Notes: generated from the letters alone by a model not told the origin. Counted from the stretch's first letter, positions 45,581 to 55,289 are shown. The stretch is DNA of 64,000 bases from Planococcus citreus (GCF_003664125.1 NZ_RCCP01000001.1:868001-932000), one strand, 5' to 3'. Numbers and translations: made by a program.

Positions 45581-47842
45581 TCATTTTTGCATTGCGTTGA
45601 TCGTTGTTTTAATAGACGAGTTGACTGCGCCGCCAATGTAATATGTGCGGTTGATCAGTTTCTCTGTGCTGTGTTGCGTCAATGAATCCGTTAGTGTAGA
45701 TGGCAATGATTTATCGGGCACCAGGAAGAGTGGTGCATTGTAACGGGCAGAGACTGCGGATGATACAAGCGCATCCGGGTAGTTCGTGCCAGTTGAGACA
45801 ATCAAACGGTTCGACATGAATTCATCTGCGAAGTAATCGATCGCAGCCGTTCCTGTTTCATAACGCGTTTTGCCTGATAGGCGGCGGACAGCGTCAGAAC
45901 CAATTTCACGTTTCACGGCTGTTTCCAATGAAGCTGAAACTGCAGATGTACCACCGACGATGACGACTTCGTCACCGAAAGCTGTCTTCAAGCTGGCCGG
46001 TACGGCCTGACCATCGCCAACAAGAACAATCGGCCAGTTCTTAACTACAGCAATGCTGGCAGCAGTTAAAGCATCCGGATAATTATTGCCCGCGGTAACA
46101 AATACGCCATCAGTAGCAGGCAATTTTTCGTTGATTTTCTCATTTGTGTCATAGCGGGTTTGGCCAGACAAGCGTTCAACCGATAACCCCATATTCTTCA
46201 ACTTGCTTTCTACAGAGCTAGAGAGCGCAATTGTACCGCCCACTATAATCACTTTATTGGCTTTTAAGCGTTTTAGCTCTTGTTCCACGGCTGGAGTAAG
46301 AGCATCCGTTCTGCTCAAAAGGATAGGAGCATTGCCGTAATGTGCCGCCAAAGGACCAGCTGACAATGCGTCAGCATATTGGTTCGATGTAGCTAAAACT
46401 ACCGTTTTCTGACTCTTCGTAGATGCAAATCCGTTAGGGTAGAGCAACTTGGACACGGCAACGGCTGTATCGATGCGGCTCTTGCCTTGCACATTTTGCG
46501 GAGTATACGAATACTTGGTTTCATCTGTGTTCGTATAGATTACTTTCTTAGCCCACACATCATACAATTCCGAGTTCGGCCAGTTGCGGGCATAGCTGCG
46601 AGCTTCCTCGCGGTTGTAAAGGTGGACCATCTCGCCTTTATCTTTCGAACGGACGATGAAGTTTTTGCGTTTGAAGTTCGACCAGACGATATCGTCTTCG
46701 AGCGTCGACTCATCGATGACAGATGCCTGCGATAATTTTCCAGCTCGGGCAATCGCTGCTTCTTCTTGATAGAAACGCTCTACTTCGTTATCGCTGCCGT
46801 CCAGGACGACGAATTTCTTCGGCAAGTAGTTGGACCACAGGACAATTCCCGTTGTCGTATGGACAACTCTTGTGTTCTTCCATTTTTTCGCTTCGTTGAC
46901 CGCTTCTTGTTCTGTCCCGAATAGATTATTGCTCATTTTTACGGATGGATGATAAATGCCATAGACTAATGGGCGGTCAACTGGTTCAGGATCAGGCTTC
47001 GTTGCGCCGTCCACTTTCCCGGTTTTCTTATGAATTACATAACTGCCTGAAATAGTTTTTGAATAATTCAACGCATCGGTTTTCGATGTATAGTGTTTGA
47101 TCGCTTTGCCGTTTTTGTCGTTGACGACATAAACGTTGAAGAAATCATCTACCCCTTTTGCAACATTCGCTGCAATTTTCTGTTGGAACCAAGCTTGCTT
47201 GATCATCGCTTCTTCTGTCGGATTGGACATATAGCCGACTTCGAGCAGCACAGCTGGCACATTTGATGTACGTGTTACGTACAGGCTGTTTGCGACGATG
47301 CCGCGGCCTTCCTTAACGCCTGAGTTGATGACTGCGCGGTGCGTGTTCGTTGCCAAACGGCCGCTTTCCGGCGAGTAATGGCGCTGTAAGACTGATGGTG
47401 GATATGACGAACTCGCATATCGATTATCGAAGTAATACGTTTCGTATCCACCGTATGTAGGTGAACCCGTCGCATTGTGGTGCACGGACATGAAAATGGT
47501 ATTGTCATTATTTCCGCTTGCAATCATGCCGTTTGCGACTTTCATCCGCTCGACGAGATCCGCACTGGATGAAATGCGTGAAAACTGGACATCGGATGTT
47601 CTGGTCATGTGAACGACAAATCCTCTTTTCTCTAGTTCGGATTTCAATCGCTTCGACACTTCCATATTGGCGTGTTTCTCGTAATAGCCGGTCCGGTTTC
47701 CTGAGTAACCAGCCGTTCCGCCGTAAGCTCCTCCGTGTCCCGGGTCTAATATAACAGTTGGTTTACCGGCTGCCGAAGCAGTTCCGGTTCCCATTCCAAT
47801 GGCTAGCAGCAGCAACAACACAAACAAAAGTTTCTTTTTCAA
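45581..47842 (-). CDS. CWB2-anchored N-acetylmuramoyl-L-alanine amidase (LytC-like)
   Basis: A 753-residue autolysin. Signal peptide about 1-25. Amidase_3 domain about 29-235 with zinc ligands H36 (ILDPGHGG), E61 (ANMEVSKRL) and H121 (SVHHNA) and catalytic E201 (LLEVGYMSN). A middle region (about 290-440) holds three short repeats that share an LWSNY / VWSNF / VWAKK-type core and resemble small targeting modules. Three CWB2 repeats end the protein (about 455-753). It cuts the MurNAc-L-Ala bond of peptidoglycan. In B. subtilis LytC the CWB2 repeats are N-terminal, so the order is reversed here. TTG start with GGGG nine bases upstream; followed by the lipoprotein gene. Confidence 0.93.
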   Translation of the reverse strand: MKKKLLFVLLLLLAIGMGTGTASAAGKPTVILDPGHGGAYGGTAGYSGNRTGYYEKHANMEVSKRLKSELEKRGFVVHMTRTSDVQFSRISSSADLVERMKVANGMIASGNNDNTIFMSVHHNATGSPTYGGYETYYFDNRYASSSYPPSVLQRHYSPESGRLATNTHRAVINSGVKEGRGIVANSLYVTRTSNVPAVLLEVGYMSNPTEEAMIKQAWFQQKIAANVAKGVDDFFNVYVVNDKNGKAIKHYTSKTDALNYSKTISGSYVIHKKTGKVDGATKPDPEPVDRPLVYGIYHPSVKMSNNLFGTEQEAVNEAKKWKNTRVVHTTTGIVLWSNYLPKKFVVLDGSDNEVERFYQEEAAIARAGKLSQASVIDESTLEDDIVWSNFKRKNFIVRSKDKGEMVHLYNREEARSYARNWPNSELYDVWAKKVIYTNTDETKYSYTPQNVQGKSRIDTAVAVSKLLYPNGFASTKSQKTVVLATSNQYADALSAGPLAAHYGNAPILLSRTDALTPAVEQELKRLKANKVIIVGGTIALSSSVESKLKNMGLSVERLSGQTRYDTNEKINEKLPATDGVFVTAGNNYPDALTAASIAVVKNWPIVLVGDGQAVPASLKTAFGDEVVIVGGTSAVSASLETAVKREIGSDAVRRLSGKTRYETGTAAIDYFADEFMSNRLIVSTGTNYPDALVSSAVSARYNAPLFLVPDKSLPSTLTDSLTQHSTEKLINRTYYIGGAVNSSIKTTINAMQK

Positions 47843-48092
47843 TGCTACATTCCCCTCTTTCTGACCTAATAGTACGGGGGAAAATTAGGAGAAACAAGAG
47901 AATTTTACAATATTTTCTTAAAATGATTCTTTATACAGCGTTTAAAAGTGAATTTTTCAGACGCAAAGATAATAGTCCTATGTAAATTACGAAAAATCCT
48001 TTAATTGTATACACAATTTAGGTATTTATAATCAATATCTTTTTATTGATTATGCAATAAATTTGCATTATCATTCGTAAATTTGAATTAAC

Positions 48093-48128
48093 AAAAAAAA
48101 CCAGAGAAGAGTTAACTCTCTTCTCCGG
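48093..48128 (-). terminator. Terminator overlapping the end of the LTA-synthase-like gene
   Basis: Minus strand CCGGAGAAGAG / CTCTTCTCTGG around a short loop, followed by eight T residues; its first arm encodes the last codons of the gene. Confidence 0.85.
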
Positions 48129-49986
48129 TCTCTGCTTCTTCGTCATCATCCAGGAAATTGCTCAGCAATGCATCCGAATGGTTTAAGATTTTCAACGCTC
48201 TTTCCTGCTGCTCTTCGATGATTTCAGGCTCCGGTTCGATCCGCTCCATCGTCTCGAAGTCATAATAGCGTTCGGGATATCTGGCGTTTTGGCCCAAGTA
48301 CATATGGTCGCCGGTGATATATGAGCCCCCCGGCAAGTAATAGCGCACTGCGAGCAAGTTATTCTCGTATTGCAGCATATTATGCCCGACCATCGGCGCT
48401 TGCGGTTCGATGCCCATCAAATTCATGATGGTTGGCATCATGTCCACTTGCCCGCCAAAATTCGAATTCACTTCTGACTCGAGTAATCCAGGAGCTGCGA
48501 CAATGAATGGCAAAAGGAAACGATCTTTTAACGAATAAGTATGCCCGAGCAAGTCGGCCATCAGCTCGTTGTCCTCTTTTGTCATCGGCCGGCCATGAAG
48601 CCCTGAGTGGTCGCCATTGACGACAATCAGTGAGTCTTCATAAATGCCTTCCGCTTTTAGGAAATTGATGAATTCCCCTACCGCTTCATCGGCATACCGG
48701 ATGGATTGCAGGTAATTTCCTGTGTAGGTATCCACGTATTCTTCCGGCAACTCCAAATACTTGTCTTGTTCACGCACTTCAAAAGGCGTATGGCTCGTTA
48801 CGGTCATCAAGTTTGCATAGATTTTTTTCCCAGAGGCGATTTGCTCTTGTATTTCACCTTCTGCAAACTCGAACATCGTCCGGTCGGATGGCCATAACCC
48901 AATCAGGTCTTCATTCGGGATCTCCTCGCTCGAATACGCATAATCAAATCCAAGCGATGGGTACAATTCCGCGCGGTTCCAATACTCTAACTTGTCTGCA
49001 TGATAAGTCGTTGTGTAATAATCACGCTCATTGAGCATATTGACAAGCGATGGCAATGGGCTGCCGTTCAAATAATTGACCGTCGGATCCAAGCCTCTCG
49101 TCAACAGTGACATATGCAATAGCCACTCGGCATCAGATGTGTTGCCTGCACCGATTTGTTGGAACATGCGGTCAAAATACAGGCTGTCGCCAAGCAATTC
49201 ATTGAGATTCGGCGTCAATTCCTGCCCATCGATCGATTGGTTAATGGCGAAGTTCTGCAAGGATTCGACTTGAATGATGAACAGGTGGCGATCTTTTGCG
49301 ATGCCGAAGCGATCGTGTTCCGTATAAGGCACGAACTCATTGCCTTTCAGCTTAGCCAGCTCCTCATCCGATAGCAAATGCATTTGGGCCGATGCGCTAT
49401 TTTGCTGCGCTGCCTGGACCAATTGGGTCTGGACAAATCCTTGTTCCTTTGCGAATAAAGTCATATCCAAAATCGGCTTTTGCAGGGCGACCACTGTCGT
49501 CACCACGCTCAGCACCACCAGTACAAAAGCTGCTACGCTGATCTTCTTGCGGTTTTTCATTGTCAGCGGCCGGTTCCAGTATAAAACGAACAAAGCTATG
49601 TAGACGATGATATCGGCAAAGAACAGGAAGTCGAGCGGTGCATACAATAAGCTAACCGTTTCCATGACCGAGCCGGCTTGATCGCCTTGCTGAAGGTCAA
49701 AATAACTCGGCACGGTCTGGAAATAGCGCTCATACCAGACGATCGACACAAGAAGCGCCGAGACGAACAGGTTATAGATTAACGCCACTAGCGGGCTGAC
49801 CCGGCGCAGCACAACGAACAATAGCACCGGCAAGAGCATGAATACCGGAAAATCGATGGCTATTAGGCGCAGCCAGGAGACTTCACCGTAGACCAGGGTA
49901 CGGAATACCCCTAGCTTGATGAGCAGAATGACGGATAAAATCACTAAAACCAGCAACGGGGAATTAAGTTTTTTTGTCTTTTTCAT
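48112..49986 (-). CDS. LTA synthase family sulfatase-fold enzyme
   Basis: A 624-residue membrane enzyme starting at the ATG at 49986 (GAGGTG upstream). Five N-terminal helices (about 10-28, 41-60, 65-84, 118-137, 149-168) precede an extracellular sulfatase domain. Catalytic landmarks of LtaS are present: E241 in IIQVESLQNF, the nucleophile T283 in GAGNTSDAEWLL, HTPF and GDHSG. LtaS-type enzymes polymerise glycerol-phosphate from phosphatidylglycerol to make lipoteichoic acid or prime/modify it. Whether this is the main LtaS or a paralogue cannot be decided here. The C-terminal tail is strongly acidic. Confidence 0.9.
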   Translation of the reverse strand: MKKTKKLNSPLLVLVILSVILLIKLGVFRTLVYGEVSWLRLIAIDFPVFMLLPVLLFVVLRRVSPLVALIYNLFVSALLVSIVWYERYFQTVPSYFDLQQGDQAGSVMETVSLLYAPLDFLFFADIIVYIALFVLYWNRPLTMKNRKKISVAAFVLVVLSVVTTVVALQKPILDMTLFAKEQGFVQTQLVQAAQQNSASAQMHLLSDEELAKLKGNEFVPYTEHDRFGIAKDRHLFIIQVESLQNFAINQSIDGQELTPNLNELLGDSLYFDRMFQQIGAGNTSDAEWLLHMSLLTRGLDPTVNYLNGSPLPSLVNMLNERDYYTTTYHADKLEYWNRAELYPSLGFDYAYSSEEIPNEDLIGLWPSDRTMFEFAEGEIQEQIASGKKIYANLMTVTSHTPFEVREQDKYLELPEEYVDTYTGNYLQSIRYADEAVGEFINFLKAEGIYEDSLIVVNGDHSGLHGRPMTKEDNELMADLLGHTYSLKDRFLLPFIVAAPGLLESEVNSNFGGQVDMMPTIMNLMGIEPQAPMVGHNMLQYENNLLAVRYYLPGGSYITGDHMYLGQNARYPERYYDFETMERIEPEPEIIEEQQERALKILNHSDALLSNFLDDDEEAETGEES

Positions 49987-50225
49987 AATAAACACCTCAT
50001 AATCAATGAATCCATCATAGCACTTTTATTACAATTATTACAATAGCGCTAATATTAGGTAAAGACGCCAGACCGTGGCGCAAGGTTCCTTTATGCCCCC
50101 ATCCCTTGAGTAGCAAGACATCGCTAGATTTTCAAGTTGTTGAGCTTTTACAGAAAATTATTATAGAAAATCAGGTAGATAGATTCCAGAGTTCTATTGG
50201 ATGAAGTTAAAAATGACAGCGGGAA
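49987..50225. other. Intergenic region upstream of the LTA-synthase-like gene
   Basis: An AT-rich upstream region of the sulfatase gene followed by the start of composite repeat C. No gene, riboswitch or good promoter match was found in it. Confidence 0.4.
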
Positions 50226-50229
50226 ATGC

Positions 50230-50720
50230 TTTTTCAGGGAGATAGGAGAGTTTGCATGCCAATCTGTTTTGACATTCGATTCTGGCTTCATGTTGGCATT
50301 CGCCGCCTTGCTTTGGGTTGGCCTCTTGCCATAAGCCAATAAGAACACTTGTCTTACGGCTTCGGCTCACCCTTGGCGCTAGGCTGCTGAGAGATTTCAT
50401 TGGACGTTTATTGTTTAAGCTGTTCTGCTTCTGTAGTTAGTTGCCGGCTAGTGGGGGAATCACTTCGCGAACATATTTGAAGTGGATAGTGAGGGTTTAC
50501 GTGTTGAAGTGTTTCAGCATTCTACTTGTGCTTCAGCTTCGTAGTCGCCACCTTGCTTTGGGTTGGCCTCTTGCCATAAGCCAAGAAGAACACTTGTCTT
50601 ACGGCGTCGGCTCACCCTTTTACGCTAGGCGGCTTGGTGATTTCGTTGAGTCGAGTGTGTTTAGGTATATCTGCTTCTATACCCAGTTGCCGGCTAGTGG
50701 GGGAATCGCTTCCCGGAATG
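50230..50720 (+). repeat. Composite repeat C: two tandem ~245-bp units
   Basis: Unit 1 (about 50235-50475) and unit 2 (about 50476-50720) carry the same ordered blocks as repeats A and B: TCGCC(G/A)CCTTGCTTTGGGTT, GGCCTCTTGCCATAAGCCAA, AACACTTGTCTTACGGC, CGGCTCACCCTT and TTGCCGGCTAGTGGGGGAATC. Equivalent positions are 245 bases apart. No insertion is present. Confidence 0.85.
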
Positions 50721-50804
50721 CAGCATCTGGCAAGTTGGTGCTTGAACCAAAAATTATTTTAATTGGTCAGAACCAGCGTCCCTCCAAAACAAAAGTTACT
50801 CAAG

Positions 50805-51130
50805 CTACAAAACATGATACATTTCAACATTTTCTATTGAGTGGACAGAAAAAATTTCTTCCTCTCTAAAACTAGAGACGGAGTGAAAGGGGGCGACGCC
50901 TGGGGGACCGCGCGGGCTGGCGAGACAAATGTGCCAAGCTCTTCGGCACATTGGCTCAACACCCGCCCCCCGGCAAGCGTCCCCCTGCAACGTAGTCGAA
51001 AAGCGAAAGCTTTTCCACTCGCTTCTTCTCATTTCATAGCTATCTATCGTATCAACTGCATGACCCGCATCCTGCGAGCCCCAAGCAGCTCCCTGCAACG
51101 CAGTCGATTAGCGGAAGCTTCTCCTATCAC
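50805..51130 (+). repeat. Composite repeat C: leader, long hairpin and tails
   Basis: The leader (about 50805-50885) is nearly identical to that of repeat A, then the long hairpin GGGGGCGACGCC ... GGCAAGCGTCCCCC with apex ATGTGCC/GGCACAT. In A the apex is ACGTGCC/GGCACGT, and the outer arms also change together (GGGGGCTGACGCC with AGCCCCC in A, GGGGGCGACGCC with CGTCCCCC in C). Two tails with CTGCAACG(T/C)AGTCG follow, at about 50984 and 51092. Confidence 0.85.
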
Positions 51131-51151
51131 TTCATTGCAAAATTTCCGCAT

Positions 51152-51182
51152 AAAAAAGCCGCCCTGGTGAGGACGGCTTTTT
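51152..51182 (-). terminator. Terminator after the SpoIID/LytB gene
   Basis: Minus strand AAAAAGCCGTCCT / AGGGCGGCTTTTT, 13-bp stem with one mismatch and a T run, 22 bases after the stop codon. Confidence 0.9.
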
Positions 51183-51204
51183 GCTATATCGTCGATGCCA
51201 ACAT

Positions 51205-53580
51205 TTACTTCACGAATTGTGATGTGTGTTCGATCGAGACGTTTTGGTAATAGAAATTCAAGATGTCCTCTGCGCTGTGGCCGGCTTGTGAGCGGTAATA
51301 GGATCCCCATTGACTCATGCCGACACCATGGCCGAAGCCAGTTCCGTCCATGATGAAGCGGTCTGATTCATCTACGATGTCAAAATCGGAGCTCTTCAAG
51401 TTTGCTGTCCCCACCAATGTGCGGAAAGTGGTCATGCTCGGTTTTTCACCGGCTTTATATGTGACGATGGCTTTGTGCTTTTTCAAAGAAGAGCCGATGT
51501 ACTCGTCGCTCGCCGTCTTCAATGCACTTGGAATGACCGATTCGCCTCCAAGGTAATAAGCCTGGTCTTTTGTCAGTTTGCTGACTTGCTCCATATGTTC
51601 AGCCGGCAAACGGTTTGGATCCGGATGCAGCATGAGGATCGGAGAATTCGTTTTCGCAGCTAACACAGATCCTGCGAGCGCATCGACAAATGAATGGGCA
51701 TTGCCGACAACAAGGTTTTTGCCGTTCATCGGCAATAGGCGGTTGATTTCAAGGCTGGTATCCACACGGGTTTTGCCGCTGATCCGGTCACTGTGGATAT
51801 CGAGTGCCTCTAAAGCACCTGCCATATTTTCAGGAATCGCTTCATTCCCCCCGATGATCAGTGCTTTCTCGGTTCCGCTTTGCTCCATGAATGAGGCGGT
51901 ATTGCCTGAAAGGTTCTTGCCTGTATGAATCAGGATCGGCAACTGATGAACAGCTGCGTAAGCAGAAGCTGATAATGCGTCTGATGATTGATCATTTCCA
52001 GTAGCCATCAACACAGTTTGAGTCTGGCCGATTTCTTGTGCAATCAGCAATGACGTGTCGGTACGGCTTTTTCCGGCCAATCGCTTGATGTTAAAACCTT
52101 TATCAATTAAAGCCTGTTCAACATTTTCTGAAATAGCCAAAGTGCCTCCCAACAGGTAGATAGTAGCCCCTTGGACGGTTTGCTTTTCCAAGAACTCCTC
52201 TACAGAAGATGGCAAAGCGTCACTCTTGGTAAGCAACATCGGCGCGCCATATTTATGTGCCAGAACCGTTCCGGCCAATGCATCCGCAGGTACATCCCCG
52301 CGGCCCAATACGATAGCTGGCGCTTTTTCAGTACCTAATAATTCTTTTGCAATTTCGATGGCCGTGTCATAGCGGCTTTTGCCAGCCAATGTTTTGGATG
52401 CTGCACCGGCTGCCATGTCGAAGCTCAAGGCCCCGTTTTTGCTGTTGCGGATATAATAATCCATTTCAAGCGTGATCGATTGGACTTTTCCGGTGTTCGC
52501 GAAGTCTTCGGTTTGGATTTTGTTGATGGAAGCGATTTTGATCGATTCGACAGTTGAATCCTGGGCTTTTGCTTTACTCAATAAATCTTTTTTAAAATTG
52601 TTGAACGCATTTTTGCTTTGCTCACCAACAAGAGTGCCATTTAGGTTCAATTCACCTATCGTATTCCACCAAGGAGCCGGGGCCATCAAATCGACAGTAG
52701 CCGGAAGCTGCTGCTTAAGCCAGTTGAGTTTCCATGGTGTTTGGGGATCGAATTCGTCTTTTTGCGTAGCAGAGAGATAAGGCAATTTGCTCGACCAATA
52801 TTGTTCAGGCAGTTCTGTTTGTCCGCCATTGCTTGATGAGAAATAAGCGGTGACAAAACCTTTTTGGCCGTCTGCTTTTTTATAAGTAAGAATCTGTCCT
52901 TCTGTTTCATTGACTGCACGGTTCGTGTATTCGTAAACCGGATTGTAATGCGGGGATAGAGAATCCCACATAAAGCCTTTATATACTTGGAAAGTTGTCG
53001 TATCGTCGATTTCCAATGTGCTTTGGTTCATCATCTTAGAGAAAATATAGGAACGGGCGACAATGGCTTGGGCTTTCAGTGATTCCATGCCCCTGTTTGC
53101 CCCCCAGCTGGCCGGGCTTTCGGATGGCACAACGCCTTTTAGGTAATCTTCAAATGGCAAAGAGTTCACGGGCTGTATTTTCGTAGTACCCGACATGCGG
53201 AATAGGATGGTACCGAGATACGGATAGATCGTCTGGGATCCAGGTTTGTAAAGATGGATGTTATTGGCCTTTGAATAAACAGACGGTTCGATCGTCACCG
53301 TGTTCAAACCGCTTTTCAAGGTTTGGCTGCCTTTTTTCAATACCAATTTGCCCGATGACACTTGCACCTGGTAGCGGGTTCCTGCTGTTAACTTCACGGT
53401 TTTGTCTTCTTTTAGTTGTGAACTGCCTTGTGGAACGAAATCGTAGCTGCTGTTCGTGCCTAAATTATTGGTCAGCCGGACTTTGACTGTAAAATCATCA
53501 GCTGCCGAGACGTTAGCCGCCCCACCCGCAAGAACCCCGATAAACAACAATATGGCCAAACCCTTCAGTAAAATTCTCAA
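51205..53580 (-). CDS. SpoIID/LytB-domain protein with CWB2 repeats inserted inside the domain
   Basis: A 791-residue secreted protein (TTG start after AGGGGGAAAAGCA; signal about 1-27). The SpoIID domain starts about 105-385 (LPFEDYLKGVVPSESPASWG, LKAQAIVARSYIF, YFSSSNGGQTE), is interrupted by three CWB2 repeats (about 397-690), and resumes at about 705-782 with the typical end FIMDGTGFGHGVGMSQWGSYYRSQAGHSAEDILNFYY. SpoIID-type enzymes are lytic transglycosylases acting on denuded glycan; LytB in B. subtilis modulates the LytC amidase. With the LytC-like amidase and an LTA-synthase-like gene nearby, a LytB-type role is likely. Confidence 0.92.
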   Translation of the reverse strand: MRILLKGLAILLFIGVLAGGAANVSAADDFTVKVRLTNNLGTNSSYDFVPQGSSQLKEDKTVKLTAGTRYQVQVSSGKLVLKKGSQTLKSGLNTVTIEPSVYSKANNIHLYKPGSQTIYPYLGTILFRMSGTTKIQPVNSLPFEDYLKGVVPSESPASWGANRGMESLKAQAIVARSYIFSKMMNQSTLEIDDTTTFQVYKGFMWDSLSPHYNPVYEYTNRAVNETEGQILTYKKADGQKGFVTAYFSSSNGGQTELPEQYWSSKLPYLSATQKDEFDPQTPWKLNWLKQQLPATVDLMAPAPWWNTIGELNLNGTLVGEQSKNAFNNFKKDLLSKAKAQDSTVESIKIASINKIQTEDFANTGKVQSITLEMDYYIRNSKNGALSFDMAAGAASKTLAGKSRYDTAIEIAKELLGTEKAPAIVLGRGDVPADALAGTVLAHKYGAPMLLTKSDALPSSVEEFLEKQTVQGATIYLLGGTLAISENVEQALIDKGFNIKRLAGKSRTDTSLLIAQEIGQTQTVLMATGNDQSSDALSASAYAAVHQLPILIHTGKNLSGNTASFMEQSGTEKALIIGGNEAIPENMAGALEALDIHSDRISGKTRVDTSLEINRLLPMNGKNLVVGNAHSFVDALAGSVLAAKTNSPILMLHPDPNRLPAEHMEQVSKLTKDQAYYLGGESVIPSALKTASDEYIGSSLKKHKAIVTYKAGEKPSMTTFRTLVGTANLKSSDFDIVDESDRFIMDGTGFGHGVGMSQWGSYYRSQAGHSAEDILNFYYQNVSIEHTSQFVK

Positions 53581-53746
53581 TGCTTTTCCCCCTAGTTAGA
53601 CTATTTCAGATGAACATTCTCTCTTTTTTAACAGTATATTCTAGATTTTTATTAAAAGGTACATAAATTTTCTAAATATTTGTAAATAATTCCACCTATA
53701 AATTCTGTTTTTGTTAAGTATCACTCGATTTCCTGTCTACGCGGGC

Positions 53747-53770
53747 AAAAAAAAATGGCCGAAGCCATTT
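53747..53770 (-). terminator. Terminator after the NlpC/P60 gene
   Basis: Minus strand AAATGGC-TTCG-GCCATTT followed by nine T residues, three bases after the stop codon; the loop is a stable UUCG tetraloop. Confidence 0.9.
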
Positions 53771-53772
53771 CT

Positions 53773-55158
53773 TTAATCTGTGTAGGAACGGATTGTGACG
53801 ATTTTCTTGTCCCAATGGCCCCAAGATGTATCAAGTGGCGTGATTGTGACGCCTGTGCTTGTTCCAGCATGGATGATTTTTCCATCACCGATGTAAATTC
53901 CGGCGTGTGATGGACGTGTCGGTGTGCTTCTTACCAAATCCAATAATACGATATCGCCGACTTTAACATTCGAATAGCTGACTGGTTTGCCGGACTGGGC
54001 CATCAAAGCAGTCGTTCTCGGAATCGAGATTCCGTTTTTATTGAAGACATACATCAAATATCCTGAGCAATCAAATCCTGAAGTCGTTGTACCGCCCCAG
54101 CGATACGGTGTGCCGATATGTTTTTTCGCTTCATCGATAATATTAGAACGGATATCCACTGATGGCTTGACGACTGGTATCGGCGCCGGTTTTGGATTCG
54201 GGTTCAAGGCTTCTTTTGAAACTGCTACTTCCCCGCCAATGACTGTCAGTTTCTGCACGTTTTTATTATTGATGATATCTTTTGTTTGGGAAGGCAATGC
54301 CGACTGTTTAACAAGTAAAATCGGCTTGTTCTGTTTCCCGCCCAATGCAGAACCTGTGAGTGCATCGGCAAATTGTTGCCCAGAAGCTACCAGGGAATCG
54401 TCAATGGTTTTTGGATACAGTTTTGCAACGACCGCTGCCGCCGTAGCGTATCGGTCTTTTCCTGAAATACGCTGCACTTTGGCTGATTGGCCAATTTTGT
54501 TGTAGACCGCCGAACTAACAGCGACCTCTCCGCCCACGACTGTTACATCCTCATAATTTTTTAATGCCTGCTCAACTTCTCTAGACAATTCTTTTCCGGA
54601 TGTGAGAAGAATCGGCTTTCCAGTTTCTGCAGCATGAGAAGCAATCGACAAAGAATCGGCATAGCCGGACCCGCTCGCCACGATAGCTGAAGTCCCCCCG
54701 ACTTCTTTGGCAATCAAGGCTGATGTTTCCGATCTGCTGCTTCCTGCAATTCGATCCACATTAATGCCTTTTGACTCCAATTGCTTGACCACTTGGTTGG
54801 AAATTGCAATTTCACCGCCGAGAATGGTTGCATTCTTAGCTCCGAGACGGCCAATTTCAGACATAATCGACGCCGGTACAGTATCTTTTTTCACCAACAG
54901 GATTGGCGCATTCAATTTTTTAGCAAGTGGAGCACCCGCGAGAGCATCCGGGTAATTATCGCCGATGACGAGCACGACATTATCGGTACTGTTAGCAGTC
55001 CATCCTTCACGTGATACCTGGATGGCCGTTTCATAACGATCCGATCCTGAGATGCGGTCAAACTTTTCATAGACGCTTGCTTCTGAACTGGAAGCGAAAG
55101 CAGTCACTGATAAAGCAGTTGCGGCGATCATTGTTCCAAACCATTTTGTCATTTTCAT
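53773..55158 (-). CDS. CWB2-anchored NlpC/P60 peptidoglycan hydrolase
   Basis: A 461-residue secreted protein. ATG at 55158 with GGGGGAAG upstream; signal about 1-27. Three CWB2 repeats come first (about 34-320; RISGSDRYETAIQVSREGW, RIAGSSRSETSALIA, RISGKDRYATAAAVV), then a Pro-rich linker (NPNPKPAPIPVVKP) and an NlpC/P60 domain (about 340-461) with C364 in GFDCSGYLMY, H418 in PSHAGIYIGDG and H430 in IIHAGTS as the catalytic triad. These endopeptidases cleave the D-Glu/meso-DAP (or Lys) bond of stem peptides. This is the only one of the five CWB2 proteins here with the anchor at the N-terminus. Confidence 0.94.
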   Translation of the reverse strand: MKMTKWFGTMIAATALSVTAFASSSEASVYEKFDRISGSDRYETAIQVSREGWTANSTDNVVLVIGDNYPDALAGAPLAKKLNAPILLVKKDTVPASIMSEIGRLGAKNATILGGEIAISNQVVKQLESKGINVDRIAGSSRSETSALIAKEVGGTSAIVASGSGYADSLSIASHAAETGKPILLTSGKELSREVEQALKNYEDVTVVGGEVAVSSAVYNKIGQSAKVQRISGKDRYATAAAVVAKLYPKTIDDSLVASGQQFADALTGSALGGKQNKPILLVKQSALPSQTKDIINNKNVQKLTVIGGEVAVSKEALNPNPKPAPIPVVKPSVDIRSNIIDEAKKHIGTPYRWGGTTTSGFDCSGYLMYVFNKNGISIPRTTALMAQSGKPVSYSNVKVGDIVLLDLVRSTPTRPSHAGIYIGDGKIIHAGTSTGVTITPLDTSWGHWDKKIVTIRSYTD

Positions 55159-55222
55159 ATGCTTCTTCTTCCCCCTGAGTTCTATAGTCTGCTTTTCTGT
55201 ATTTATTAGGCAATTTTTTATT

Positions 55223-55253
55223 CTGAATAATTCAGAGTTTATCACTGAATTAT
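55223..55253. promoter_or_regulatory. Cluster of three CTGAAT half-sites, candidate operator
   Basis: A 13-bp palindrome CTGAATAATTCAG (55223-55235) shares its right half with a perfect 9-bp inverted repeat ATAATTCAG-N9-CTGAATTAT (55227-55253). It lies 65-95 bases upstream of the NlpC/P60 gene start. Confidence 0.4.
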
Positions 55254-55289
55254 TGAGATGAATATTACATTTATGTTACAGGGACGACA

